From Hymenobacter armeniacus (GTDB lineage: Bacteria > Bacteroidota > Bacteroidia > Cytophagales > Hymenobacteraceae): DNA of 64,000 nt. The notes under the pieces were generated by a model, which worked only from the letters and a program-made list of their open reading frames with translations, was not told the origin of the DNA and ran no database searches. Of this stretch, positions 9,801 through 17,539 are shown one piece after another. The DNA lies in NCBI RefSeq assembly GCF_014699055.1, contig NZ_JACXAC010000006.1, positions 248,001-312,000 on the forward strand, read 5' to 3'. Positions within the stretch are counted from its first letter, which is position 1. Each line of letters opens with the position of its first letter. Both the position numbers and the translations under genes were made by a program.

Positions 9801-9957
9801 TGCCTTGTTCCAGCACTGTGGCGCCGGGCAGGCCGCCGCCATCGGAACTTAGCACCCGGCCCGTGATGGTGCGGGTTTGGGCCTGCGCGGTCAATGCATA
9901 CAGGCTCAATGCCATCAGCAAGAATAACCTTAGATGGGTAAAAAGTCTCTGTTCCAT
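6874..9957 (-). CDS. SusC/RagA-family TonB-dependent outer-membrane transporter (pair 1)
   Basis: 1027 residues. Signal peptide at 1-26 (cleaved at AQA-QT). A carboxypeptidase-regulatory-like domain follows (ITGRVLSSDGGGLPGATV to about 100), then the linker NEAVVVGYGSQSKADLTGSV, the plug domain (about 110-230, with YVVDGIPV and NDIESISVLKDASASAIYGS) and the 22-strand barrel ending YTFGVNIGF. The order and length are typical of SusC. It uses TonB energy to import a ligand handed over by the downstream SusD. It is the first gene of a two-gene operon; its upstream region is AT-rich. Confidence 0.96.
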   Translation of the reverse strand: MEQRLFTHLRLFLLMALSLYALTAQAQTRTITGRVLSSDGGGLPGATVLEQGTTNGVSTNADGAFSLNVQPNATLVISSVGYTSQTVAVGAQTTVNVTLAVAATELNEAVVVGYGSQSKADLTGSVVQLSSRDVGNQPVQSFEQSIQGKAAGVFIESSSGKLGQGIRVRVRGVSSISGDTQPLYVVDGIPVLADNLSSTTAATNPIADINPNDIESISVLKDASASAIYGSRATNGVVLVTTKRGKAGATRFTLGYQTGRSEPTNKREFLNSQEYVTLLTEALVNSGRSATANATRLRTYAAGASDPLTYDTNWQNEAFQRAPFSQYDLNVAGGSEKTKFFISGQYTDQKGILVGNAYQRMSVRFNLDQQATDRLSFGINTAVSRSRNERLPNDNAFSTPMQIVALAPITPLIDPRTGLVSGSLDPATGLPNTTFPFYYNPLLNVIGGNYTTISYRVLGNVYAQFKFTPEFFFRSEVGADLINQTENQYLGRITARNSSPTNGFGYSAAQTNGRVIVNNYFGYRKTLNEVHALDFTLGTSYEEGRLTSSNVTGTQFASDAFKTLVNSSQITAGTSSSTGNVLVSYFARGSYAFANKYLVGASARLDGSSRFGANNRYGLFPAGSVGWVISEESFLKDNALLSLLKVRASLGKTGNQGFGNFISRALFSGDAGYVGIPGQRPSQLASPDLKWESTTQIDAGLEYGLFDGRISGEIDVYRKRTTGLALSQPVPGTSGFSTQFANVGSLENRGLEFVLTTRNLTGDFTWTTSFNAALNRNKILNLNGPDILGSNLSRAQEGQPLGVFVGPEYAGVDPANGDALYYVNAPKPDGSVDRSTTADINLATPVVVGNPNPKWTGGITNTLGYKGIDLSFTISGVFGNQIFDSGAQYYSTAFNNGPDNQTRDQLNRWQKPGDITDVPRAVYLSGNGTGLSSRFVRNGDYGRLRTVLLGYNLPSSLTKRAYLQSARIFVQGLNLLTFTKYKGWDPEVSTDYLTGTANQSQNNINQGIDFYTAPQPRTYTFGVNIGF

Positions 9958-10218
9958 GATTGAATTGGTTGGTGAGTAAGTGATGAGAAGCCGGTTTTCA
10001 TATATCCAATCAAAGTGTGAAATTGTTGGAGACTAAGCATCATTGGGCAGCATACGCTGTATTTATTTCATCTATTTATGCTAGATGTTAAAATGAAGAT
10101 AATTACACAATATATGATGCTAAAAAATAAGGTCCCTGGCAATATTTTCCCGTAGCCTACCTTTACGCGCCAGCCGGACCCAGCCCGGTGCTGGTCTCGC
10201 CGCTTCCTGCTCGCTTCA
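9958..10218. other. AT-rich divergent intergenic region
   Basis: 261 bases between susC (minus) and RNase D (plus). It is visibly AT-rich compared with the flanks, contains a small hairpin (CATCTA...TAGATG at about 10068-10086), and carries a near-consensus -7 element TACCTTTA at 10158-10165, about 53 bases before the RNase D start. I found no clear -33 partner and no gene. Confidence 0.5.
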
Positions 10219-11388
10219 ATGCCAATCATTCATTACCTGACCACGGCCGACGCTATTGCCACTGCCGCTGCCCACTTCGCCACCCTCCCTCGCATCGGCA
10301 TTGACCTGGAATTTGACGACATGCGCCACCGATATGGGCGGCACCTGGCCCTGATTCAGGTCTTCGACGGCCAGGAAGTGTACCTGATTGACCCCTTGCC
10401 GTTGGCCGACATGGCGGCTGGCCTCGAGCCTTTGTTCGGCGTGCTGCGCAACCCGGCCGTGGCCAAGGTGTTCCACTCCTGCAAGTCCGACATTTTGCTG
10501 CTCGACGAGCTGTTCAGCGTCAACTGCCGCAACATCGTGGACACCAGCGTGCAGTTCACGCTGCTGGCGGCTGAGGACAACAACATTTCGCTCGGCCGCC
10601 TCATTCAGGCTGAGTTGGGCTTTGAGGTGGACAAGGGCGAGCAAAAATCGAACTGGCTGAAGCGTCCCCTCACCGAAGCCCAAAAGGAGTACGCCGCCAA
10701 CGACGTGCTCTATCTATTCGAACTCACTGACCGCCTAAGCGCCCGCCTCGAAGAACTGGGCCGCACCGACTGGGCCGCCCAGGAAAACCTGGCCCTCGAA
10801 GCCGTGCGCTACGGCCGCGACGACCCGCGCCCGTGGTCGCGCAACGCCGCCAAGTACAAGATTACGCCCCAGGAAATGCCCATTTTCCGGGAATTGTACT
10901 TGCTGCGCGATGCCGTAGCCCGCCAACTCGACCGCCCGCCCTACCACGTACTCAGCAACGACAAGCTGGCCGAGCTCACGCGCAAGCCCATCGAGACGCC
11001 CCTGCAGCTGCGCACCGCCAACGGCCTGCACCCCGAGCTGAAACGCTCGCCCTACGCCGAGCAACTGCTGGCCATCGGCACCACCGACCTGGCTCCCGAC
11101 ACGCCCCTGCCCGCCGACCAGCGCAAGTTTCCGTTCCGCCGCCGCCTCAACGGCCCCGCCGCCACCCGCGCCGAAGCCCGCGAAACCTTGCTCAACACGC
11201 TCAAAACGCACCTCGCCACCGACCACGGCAGTACCATGGCCAACATGGTGCTCAGCAACCGCCTCATTGCCGACATCATCGAGCTGGGCGCCGACGCTGC
11301 CTTGCGCCCCTGGCAGCAGCAGCTGCTCCGCGAGTCGGCCGAACGCCACGGCGAGAGCTACGAGCAACTGGCCGCACCGTTTGCGTAG
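10219..11388 (+). CDS. rnd: Ribonuclease D (DEDD 3'-5' exonuclease with HRDC domain)
   Basis: 389 residues. RNase D trims 3' ends of stable RNA precursors. The exonuclease I motif is IGIDLEFDDM (about 30-40) with the two catalytic acids, motif II lies around VFHSCKSDILLLDELF (about 86-100) and motif III is YAANDVLYLFELTDRL (about 158-173). An HRDC-type helical region follows at about 210-290 (PIFRELYLLRDAVARQLDRP). Length agrees with the family. It is a single gene with a strong bidirectional terminator behind it. Confidence 0.92.
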   Translation: MPIIHYLTTADAIATAAAHFATLPRIGIDLEFDDMRHRYGRHLALIQVFDGQEVYLIDPLPLADMAAGLEPLFGVLRNPAVAKVFHSCKSDILLLDELFSVNCRNIVDTSVQFTLLAAEDNNISLGRLIQAELGFEVDKGEQKSNWLKRPLTEAQKEYAANDVLYLFELTDRLSARLEELGRTDWAAQENLALEAVRYGRDDPRPWSRNAAKYKITPQEMPIFRELYLLRDAVARQLDRPPYHVLSNDKLAELTRKPIETPLQLRTANGLHPELKRSPYAEQLLAIGTTDLAPDTPLPADQRKFPFRRRLNGPAATRAEARETLLNTLKTHLATDHGSTMANMVLSNRLIADIIELGADAALRPWQQQLLRESAERHGESYEQLAAPFA

Positions 11389-11403
11389 GCCAGCATAACG
11401 CAC

Positions 11404-11446
11404 AAAAAAAGCCCGCCGCATTTCGCAATGCGGCGGGCTTTTTTTG
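11404..11446. terminator. Bidirectional Rho-independent terminator
   Basis: Perfect hairpin: arm GCCCGCCGCATT (11411-11422), loop TCGC, complementary arm 11427-11438, with seven A before and a T-run after. It separates the convergent RNase D and isocitrate lyase genes. Confidence 0.95.
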
Positions 11447-11456
11447 TGCGCTAACG

Positions 11457-12740
11457 TCAGAACTGCGCTTCCTCGGTGCTGCCCACAAGTGCCGCCGTGC
11501 TGGTTTGGTTGCTGGTCACCACGTTCTGCACGGCGTCGAAGTAGCCCGTGCCCACGAAGGATTGGTGCTTCACGGCCTGGTAGCCGTCCTTTTGTAAGGC
11601 AAACTCCCGTTCCTGCAATTCCGAATAGCCGGCCATGCCGCGCTGCCGGTAGGCCTGCGCCAGCTCAAACATGCTGGTATTGAGCGCATGGAAGCCGGCC
11701 AGGGTGATGAATTGAAATTTGTAGCCCAAGGCAGCCAGCTCTTCGCGGAAGGTTTCCATCTGCGCCTTGCTCAATTTGGCGGCCCAGTTGAAGGACGGGG
11801 AGCAATTGTAAGCCAGCAGCTTGCCGGGGTATTGGGCGTGAATGGCTTCGGCGAATTTGCGGGCATCGTCCAGGTCGGGGTGGGAGGTTTCCATCCAGAG
11901 GAGGTCGGCGTAGGGCGCGTAGGCCAGGCCGCGGGCAATGCCGGCTTCCACGCCGCAGCGAATGCGGTAGAAGCCTTCGCTGGTGCGCTCGGCTTCCTGC
12001 AGGATGAAGGGCTGGTCGCGCGGGTCCACGTCGGCGGTCAGCAAGTCGGCCGCGTCGGCGTCGGTGCGGGCCACGATGAGCGTGGGCACGCCCAGCACGT
12101 CGGCCGCCAGCCGGGCCGCCACCAGCTTGTTGATGGCTTCCTGGGTGGGCACCAGCACCTTGCCGCCCAGGTGCCCGCACTTTTTGGCCGACGACAGCTG
12201 GTCTTCGAAATGCACCCCGGCCGCCCCGGCCTCTATCATCATCTTCATCAGCTCAAAGGCATTCAGGTTGCCCCCAAAACCGGCTTCGGCATCGGCCACG
12301 ATGGGCGCGAGGTAGTGCACGTCGGCGCGGCCGTCGAGGTGCTGAATCTGGTCGGCGCGCAGCAGGGCGTTGTTGATGCGGCGCACCACGGCGGGCACGC
12401 TGTCCACGGGGTAGAGGCTTTGGTCGGGGTACATGTGGCCGGCGCCGTTGGCATCGGCCGCCACCTGCCAGCCGCTGAGGTAGATGGCCTGCAGGCCGGC
12501 TTGCACCTCCTGCACGGCCTGGTTGCCGGTGAGGGCGCCGAGGCCGGCCACGTATGCCTGCGAGTGCAGCAGTTCCCACAGCCGCTCGGCCCCTTGGCGG
12601 GCCAGCGAGTGCTCAATGTGCACGGAACCCTGCAGCTTCACCACATCCTGCGGCGAGTAGGGGCGCTGAATGCCAATCCAGCGAGGGTTGTGGGCCCAGT
12701 CGAGGGCCAGGTCGGCGATGCGTTGATGATGCGATTTCAT
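11457..12740 (-). CDS. aceA: Isocitrate lyase
   Basis: 427 residues. Splits isocitrate to succinate and glyoxylate, the first step of the glyoxylate shunt, in the cytoplasm. The catalytic signature KKCGHLGGKVLVPT is present, with conserved neighbours GAAGVHFEDQLSSAKK and the Mg-binding and substrate regions TLIVARTDADAADLL and LLAYNCSPSFNW. Length agrees with short bacterial AceA. It lies downstream of aceB (malate synthase) on the same strand, but a 206-base gap holding a palindromic repeat separates them, so co-transcription is possible but not certain. Confidence 0.97.
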   Translation of the reverse strand: MKSHHQRIADLALDWAHNPRWIGIQRPYSPQDVVKLQGSVHIEHSLARQGAERLWELLHSQAYVAGLGALTGNQAVQEVQAGLQAIYLSGWQVAADANGAGHMYPDQSLYPVDSVPAVVRRINNALLRADQIQHLDGRADVHYLAPIVADAEAGFGGNLNAFELMKMMIEAGAAGVHFEDQLSSAKKCGHLGGKVLVPTQEAINKLVAARLAADVLGVPTLIVARTDADAADLLTADVDPRDQPFILQEAERTSEGFYRIRCGVEAGIARGLAYAPYADLLWMETSHPDLDDARKFAEAIHAQYPGKLLAYNCSPSFNWAAKLSKAQMETFREELAALGYKFQFITLAGFHALNTSMFELAQAYRQRGMAGYSELQEREFALQKDGYQAVKHQSFVGTGYFDAVQNVVTSNQTSTAALVGSTEEAQF

Positions 12741-12830
12741 AGGAGTTGAGTTAGGGAACGGTTGGGATTGGAATGGGCAAAGCGTGGCCAGGCTGCTTGG
12801 GAAGCGGCTTTTTTAGAATATTCGATTGGG

Positions 12831-12941
12831 GTAGAGACGCAACATTTTGCGTCTTCTCATTGAACGACTTGCGTGGCACAATGCCACCCGAGCGCGTTGT
12901 GAGCGACGCGGACGACGAGACGCAAAATATTGCGTCTCTAC
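12831..12941. repeat. Nested palindromic element between aceB and aceA
   Basis: Outer arms 12831-12858 and 12914-12941 are near-perfect reverse complements starting GTAGAGACGCAA. Each arm is itself palindromic (GAGACGCAA and TTGCGTCTC), and the centre has a further hairpin GTGGCA-CAA-TGCCAC at about 12873-12887. This is a REP/MITE-like unit lacking any coding capacity. It begins six bases downstream of the malate synthase gene and would form a strong structure in an aceB-aceA transcript. Confidence 0.85.
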
Positions 12942-12946
12942 ATCTT

Positions 12947-14572
12947 CTAAGCTAGCTGCTCGTAGGCCGGCACGGTCAGGAATTCGATGAACTCCTCGCT
13001 CATCACCAGCTTATCAAAAAGGCGGGCGGCTTCCAGATAGTGGCCATTTTCGAAAGCCTCCTCCCCTACCTGGCCTTTGATTTTCTCCAGCTGGCCGGGC
13101 ACCAGCGCGCGGTACAGCTCGGGCGTCACGGGGCGGCCGTCGGCCAGGGTGGTGCCGGGCGTATGCAGCCACTGCCACACCTGCGCACGGCTGATTTCGG
13201 CCGTGGCGGCGTCTTCCATCAGGTTGTAGATGGGCACGCAGCCGTTGCCGCCCAGCCAGGAGGCCAGGTACTGAATGGCCACGTCGATGTTCAGCTTCAG
13301 GCCGTCTTCGGTGATGGCGCCTTGGGGGGCACGCACCAGGTCGGCGGCCGAGATGTGCACGTCGGGGCGCTTATTCCCGATTTGGTTGGGGCCGGGCATG
13401 AGGCGGTTGAAGACCTCCAGCGCCATGGGCACCAGGCCGGGATGGGCCACCCAGGTGCCGTCGTGGCCGTTGGTGGCCTCGCGGATTTTGTCCTGCCGCA
13501 CCTTTTCCAAAGCGGCTTCGTTGGCGGCCGGGTCGTTTTTGATGGGAATCTGGGCGGCCATGCCGCCGATGGCGTGCACCCCGCGCCGGTGGCAGGTCTG
13601 CACTACGAGTTGAGAATAAGCAGCCATGAAGGGCGCGGTCATGGTGACCTCCGCACGGTTGGGCAGCCGGAAGTTAGGGTTCAAGCCCAAGCGCTTGATG
13701 TAGCTGAAAATGTAGTCCCAGCGCCCGCAATTCAGCCCGGCACTGTGCTCACGCAGCTCCCACAAAATTTCATTCAGCTCAAACGCCGCCGGTAGCGTCT
13801 CAATAAGCACGGTGGCTTTGATGAGGCACTTGGGCAGCTTCAGCGACCATTGCGCAAAGCCGAACACGTCGTTCCACAGCCGCGCCTCAAGGTGGCTTTC
13901 CAGCTTGGGCAGGTAGAAGTACGGCGCCGAGCCGCGGGCGCAGAGCTCGTGGGCATTGTGGAAATAATAGAGGCCAAAATCGAGCAGCGAGGCGCTGATG
14001 GGCTCGCCGTCGACCAATACATGCTTCTCCACCAGGTGCCAGCCGCGGGGGCGCACCATGAGCACGGCGGTTTTCTCATGCAGGCGGTATTCCTTGGTGG
14101 GCGTGCTCAGCGAGATGGTGCGGCGCACGGCGTCGCGCAGGTTAATCTGGCCCTGCACCACGTTCTCCCAGGTGGGCGAGTTTGAATCCTCCAAATCGGC
14201 CATGAACACGCTGGCGCCGGAGTTCAGGGCGTTGATTATCATCTTGCGCTCCACCGGGCCGGTGATTTCCACGCGGCGGTCGAGCAGGTCTTCGGGCAGG
14301 GGCGCCACGGTCCACTCCTGCTCGCGCAAGCGCTGGGTTTCGGGCAGAAAATCGGGCAGGATGCCCGCGGCGAAATCGGCCTGGCGCTCCACGCGGCGGG
14401 CCAGCAGCGCCCGGCGCGTGGCATCGAAGCGGCGGTGCAGCTCGGCCACGAAGGCCAGGGCTGAGGGCGTGAGAATTTCGGCAAACTCCGGAGAGTAGGT
14501 GCCGAGGACCTTCACCCGTTCGGGCGTGAGGAAGGTGGGCGTCGGGGCGGGGGCGGTGTCGGCGAATGTCAT
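12947..14572 (-). CDS. aceB: Malate synthase A
   Basis: 541 residues. Condenses glyoxylate with acetyl-CoA to malate, completing the glyoxylate shunt with the neighbouring isocitrate lyase. Malate synthase A hallmarks: GPVERKMIINALNSGASVFM and the metal and substrate region DLEDSNSPTWEN (about 118-145), the MVRPRGWHLVEKH segment, LIETLPAAFELNEILWELR (about 258-280) and GRWDYIFSYIK. Length is that of the A isoform, about 530-540 residues. Transcribed divergently from the RamB/ScfR-type regulator across a 268-base region with repeated candidate operator sequences. Confidence 0.97.
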   Translation of the reverse strand: MTFADTAPAPTPTFLTPERVKVLGTYSPEFAEILTPSALAFVAELHRRFDATRRALLARRVERQADFAAGILPDFLPETQRLREQEWTVAPLPEDLLDRRVEITGPVERKMIINALNSGASVFMADLEDSNSPTWENVVQGQINLRDAVRRTISLSTPTKEYRLHEKTAVLMVRPRGWHLVEKHVLVDGEPISASLLDFGLYYFHNAHELCARGSAPYFYLPKLESHLEARLWNDVFGFAQWSLKLPKCLIKATVLIETLPAAFELNEILWELREHSAGLNCGRWDYIFSYIKRLGLNPNFRLPNRAEVTMTAPFMAAYSQLVVQTCHRRGVHAIGGMAAQIPIKNDPAANEAALEKVRQDKIREATNGHDGTWVAHPGLVPMALEVFNRLMPGPNQIGNKRPDVHISAADLVRAPQGAITEDGLKLNIDVAIQYLASWLGGNGCVPIYNLMEDAATAEISRAQVWQWLHTPGTTLADGRPVTPELYRALVPGQLEKIKGQVGEEAFENGHYLEAARLFDKLVMSEEFIEFLTVPAYEQLA

Positions 14573-14664
14573 AGCGAATGGTGGATTGGTGGCTGGATGG
14601 GCTCAGATACTGATTTCCAACGGCTGCGGCAAGCGCTGGCCGGCGACTTGCACAAACATACGCA

Positions 14665-14730
14665 AGCGAATTTGTATTTGTTAGCGAATTTTCGCTGAAA
14701 GAATAAAATTTGCAAAGCCTCGTACCTTTG
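14665..14730. promoter_or_regulatory. Candidate operator cluster and promoter between aceB and its likely regulator
   Basis: Seen: direct repeats AGCGAATTT at 14665-14673 and 14683-14691 (18-base period), the second forming a perfect palindrome AGCGAA-TT-TTCGCT at 14683-14696; the palindromic core TTTGCAAA inside AAAATTTGCAAAG at 14705-14717; and a consensus -7 element TACCTTTG at 14723-14730 facing the regulator gene. Known: RamB of Corynebacterium binds sites with an ACTTTGCAAA core. The match suggests autoregulation and aceB control by the divergent regulator. No clear -33 partner at the usual spacing. Confidence 0.55.
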
Positions 14731-14840
14731 GATGCACTGCCCGGCATCTCAGAAATGCGCTTGCCGCCCGTTTGCGGCGCTATTCGGGTAGCGTCGGCCT
14801 CTTGGCACAACCGCACATTTAGCAACCAGCAACTCATCCA

Positions 14841-16346
14841 ATGCTTAACCATGGTCAGGTCGTCCGCCTCATTTTTGGCTTGAAGCTGCGCGAGCTGCGT
14901 CAGGAGCGGGGCCTGAGCCCAGGCGAGCTGGCGCGCATCTGCGACGTGTCGGTGAGCTACCTCAACGAGATTGAAAAAGGCAAAAAGTACCCCAAGGCCG
15001 ACAAGATTTTGAGTTTGAGCCAGGCGCTGGGCGTGCGCTACGACCAGCTCACCTCGCTGGCCCTGCCGCGCCGGCTGGAGCCCATTGCCGAGCTGCTCAA
15101 CTCCAAGATTCTGAAGGAATTTCCGCTGGAGATGTACGGCCTGGAGCCGGCCCGCATCATCGACCTGATTGCGAACGCGCCGGCCAAGATGAACGCCTTT
15201 ATCAGCACCATCTTCGAGATTGCGCGCAATTACGAAATGCGCCAGGAGCACCTGTTTCTGGCGGCGCTGCGCTCGTTCCAGGAGATGCACGACAACTACT
15301 TCGAGGACTTGGAGCAGGACGTGCGGGCCTTCGTGGGCAGCCACCAGCTGGCCACCGCCGCGCCTTTCGACCTCAGCCAGCTGGAACGCGTGCTCACCCA
15401 GGAATACGGCTACACCCTCGACCGCGAAACCCTGGGCCAGCACCCCGTGGCCACGCAGGCGCGGCTGCGGAGCGTGTTTCAGCCCAAAACCAAGCGCCTG
15501 CTCATGCGGCCGGGCCTGAGCCGGGGCCAGCAGGCCTTTGTGCTGGGCCGCGAGGTGGCCTTCAACTACCTCAAGCTGACCGAGCGGCCCTACGTGAGCA
15601 GCAGCACGCAGGTGCGCACCTTCGAGGAAGTGCTGAACAACTTCAAGGCCTCCTACTTCGCCGGGGCGCTGCTGATGGAAGAAGAAAGCCTGCTGCGCGA
15701 CGTGAAGAAGGTTTTCGGGGCCAAAAAATGGAACCCCGGGCTGATGCTGAACCTGCTGACGCAGTACGACGTGAGCCCCGAGATGTTCATGCAGCGCCTC
15801 ACCACGCTGCTGCCGCGGCACCTGGGTTTGCAGAGCTTGTTCTTCCTGCGGTTTGACCAGCGCGACGCGGCCTCGCCCTTTGAGCTGACCAAGGAGCTGC
15901 ACCTGGCGCGCCTGCACAATCCGCACGGCAACGAGTTGAACGAGCATTATTGCCGCCGCTGGGTGAGTTTGCGGCTGATGGAAGAAGCCCGCGCCCTGCC
16001 CGTGCCCGACACCGCCGAGGCCCCCGTGACCGTGGCCGGCGCCCAACGCTCGCGCTATTTCGGCACCGACGACGAGTACCTGTGCTTCACGCTGGCCCGC
16101 GCCGGCACGCCCACCCAGCCCGCCCTGAGCGTGACCGTGGGCTTGCGCTGCGACGACAACCTGCGTGCCCAGGTCCGCTTCCTAGCCGACCCGGCCCTGC
16201 CCTTCCGCATCGTGAACGAAACCTGTGAGCGTTGCCCCATCCCGGACTGCGAAAGCCGAGCCGCCGCGCCGGTCGAAATTGAACGCCAGGCCGAGCGCGC
16301 CGCGTTTGAAGCTGCCGTGACGGCCCTGGTTCAAGGAAATAGCTGA
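14841..16346 (+). CDS. XRE-family regulator of the RamB/ScfR (short-chain fatty acyl) type
   Basis: 501 residues. N-terminal XRE helix-turn-helix at about 10-68 (LRELRQERGLSPGELARICD, SYLNEIEKGKKYPKADKI). The long middle region resembles the ImmA/IrrE-like domain of this family, but I see no HExxH zinc motif; the equivalent stretch reads GREVAFNYL. The C-terminal DUF2083-like region ends with the family's cysteine cluster CERCPIPDC (about residue 466). RamB and relatives control glyoxylate and propionate or acetate genes in actinobacteria and proteobacteria. Its position divergent to aceB supports the same role here. The stop overlaps the mltG start by one base (TGATG), indicating translational coupling. 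Confidence 0.88.
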   Translation: MLNHGQVVRLIFGLKLRELRQERGLSPGELARICDVSVSYLNEIEKGKKYPKADKILSLSQALGVRYDQLTSLALPRRLEPIAELLNSKILKEFPLEMYGLEPARIIDLIANAPAKMNAFISTIFEIARNYEMRQEHLFLAALRSFQEMHDNYFEDLEQDVRAFVGSHQLATAAPFDLSQLERVLTQEYGYTLDRETLGQHPVATQARLRSVFQPKTKRLLMRPGLSRGQQAFVLGREVAFNYLKLTERPYVSSSTQVRTFEEVLNNFKASYFAGALLMEEESLLRDVKKVFGAKKWNPGLMLNLLTQYDVSPEMFMQRLTTLLPRHLGLQSLFFLRFDQRDAASPFELTKELHLARLHNPHGNELNEHYCRRWVSLRLMEEARALPVPDTAEAPVTVAGAQRSRYFGTDDEYLCFTLARAGTPTQPALSVTVGLRCDDNLRAQVRFLADPALPFRIVNETCERCPIPDCESRAAAPVEIERQAERAAFEAAVTALVQGNS

Positions 16347-17383
16347 TGCAGAGAGGATGGTTGATTGCGGGAATGGCGTTGCTGCTGGCGCTAAGTATCG
16401 GCGCCTACGCGGCGTGGAGGGTGTTTTACCGGCCCAACGTGCGGGCGTTTGCTGAAGGGCCGGCGTATTTGTTTATCCGCACGGGCACGGGGTTTGAGGC
16501 GGTAATGGACTCGCTGCAAAAGCATGAGCTGCTGCTGGAGCCGGCCACGTTCCGTTGGGTGGCCGAAACCCACGACTACCCGCCGCACGTGAAAGCCGGC
16601 CGCTACCGCCTCGACCCCGGCCTGGGCAATGGCGACTTGGTGCGCCTGCTGCTGGCCGGCCAGCAGGACACGGTGCGCTTCGAGCTCAATTCCTTTCACT
16701 ACCTCGACAAGCTGCCCCGCCAGGTGACGCGCCAGCTCGAAGCCGACTCCTTCAAGCTCGAGCTGCTGCTGGGCGACAACGCCGGCCTGCAGCGGCGCTA
16801 CGGCCTCGACACCTGCACCATTCGCACGATGTTCATTCCGGGCACCTACCGGCACCTGTGGAACACCAGCGCGCAGGGCTTTCTGGATTCGACGGCCGCC
16901 CGCTACCGCCGCTTCTGGACCAGCCAGCGCCGGGCCCGGGCCGATTCCCTGAAGATGAGTCGCACGCAGGTGAGCGTGCTGGCCAGCATTGTGCAGCGCG
17001 AAACCGCCCAGCCCACCGACAAGCCGCTCATCGCCGCCGTGTACCTCAACCGCCTGCGCAACGGCCAGCCCCTGCAGGCCGACCCCACCCTGCTGTGGCC
17101 ACTGCACGGCCTGGGCACCCGCAAGCGCGTGCTGAACGTGGACAAGAAAGTGGACTCGCCCTACAACACCTACCGGCACAAGGGCCTGCCGCCCGGCCCC
17201 ATCACCACGCCGCGCCCCAGCTCCCTCGATGCCGTGCTGAAGCCGGCACACAACAAAAACCTATTCTTCTGCGCCCGCCCCGACGGCAGCGGCTTCTCCG
17301 ACTTTGCCGAAACCTACGCCCAGCACAAGCTGAACGCCCGCCGCTATCAGCACCGGCTCGACAGCCTAGGGGTGAAACGCTGA
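16346..17383 (+). CDS. mltG: Endolytic murein transglycosylase MltG (YceG-like)
   Basis: 345 residues. Inner-membrane enzyme that cuts nascent peptidoglycan strands. One N-terminal membrane helix at about 5-26, then a LysM-like subdomain and the YceG catalytic domain. The catalytic glutamate lies in ASIVQRETAQ (about residue 218), followed by AAVYLNRLRNGQPLQADPT and the signature DSPYNTYRHKGLPPGPI near residue 271. Length fits the family. The start overlaps the stop of the RamB-like gene by one base; coupling a cell-wall enzyme to a carbon regulator may be accidental. Confidence 0.94.
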   Translation: MQRGWLIAGMALLLALSIGAYAAWRVFYRPNVRAFAEGPAYLFIRTGTGFEAVMDSLQKHELLLEPATFRWVAETHDYPPHVKAGRYRLDPGLGNGDLVRLLLAGQQDTVRFELNSFHYLDKLPRQVTRQLEADSFKLELLLGDNAGLQRRYGLDTCTIRTMFIPGTYRHLWNTSAQGFLDSTAARYRRFWTSQRRARADSLKMSRTQVSVLASIVQRETAQPTDKPLIAAVYLNRLRNGQPLQADPTLLWPLHGLGTRKRVLNVDKKVDSPYNTYRHKGLPPGPITTPRPSSLDAVLKPAHNKNLFFCARPDGSGFSDFAETYAQHKLNARRYQHRLDSLGVKR

Positions 17384-17503
17384 GCCGCGCCCGGCCACGG
17401 CGTAATTATTTCATAACCGGCCGCTAAGCGTCCGGACGGGGGCGCTGCGGGCCTTCGTCTTATTCGGTGAGGCCAGGCAATGGGCCGCTAGCGTTGGGCT
17501 GCG

Positions 17504-17511
17504 TACTTTTG
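17504..17511 (+). promoter_or_regulatory. Candidate -7 promoter element for the FadL/SGNH pair
   Basis: TACTTTTG matches the Bacteroidetes -7 consensus TAnnTTTG and lies 28 bases upstream of the ATG at 17540. No TTTG at the usual -33 distance was found, so this is a partial match. Confidence 0.5.
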
Positions 17512-17539
17512 TTTCCCAATTTTCCGCAAAACCGTCCGT

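Noticed and set aside
12793..12814. Plus-strand terminator-like hairpin (GCTGCTT...AAGCGGC, T6)
   Set aside because: No plus-strand gene precedes it; both flanking genes are on the minus strand, so it is probably chance or part of the repeat region.
14142..16046. Long minus-strand frame spanning aceB start and the RamB-like gene
   Set aside because: Overlaps two genes with clear motifs, has no recognisable domain, and covers their divergent promoter region.
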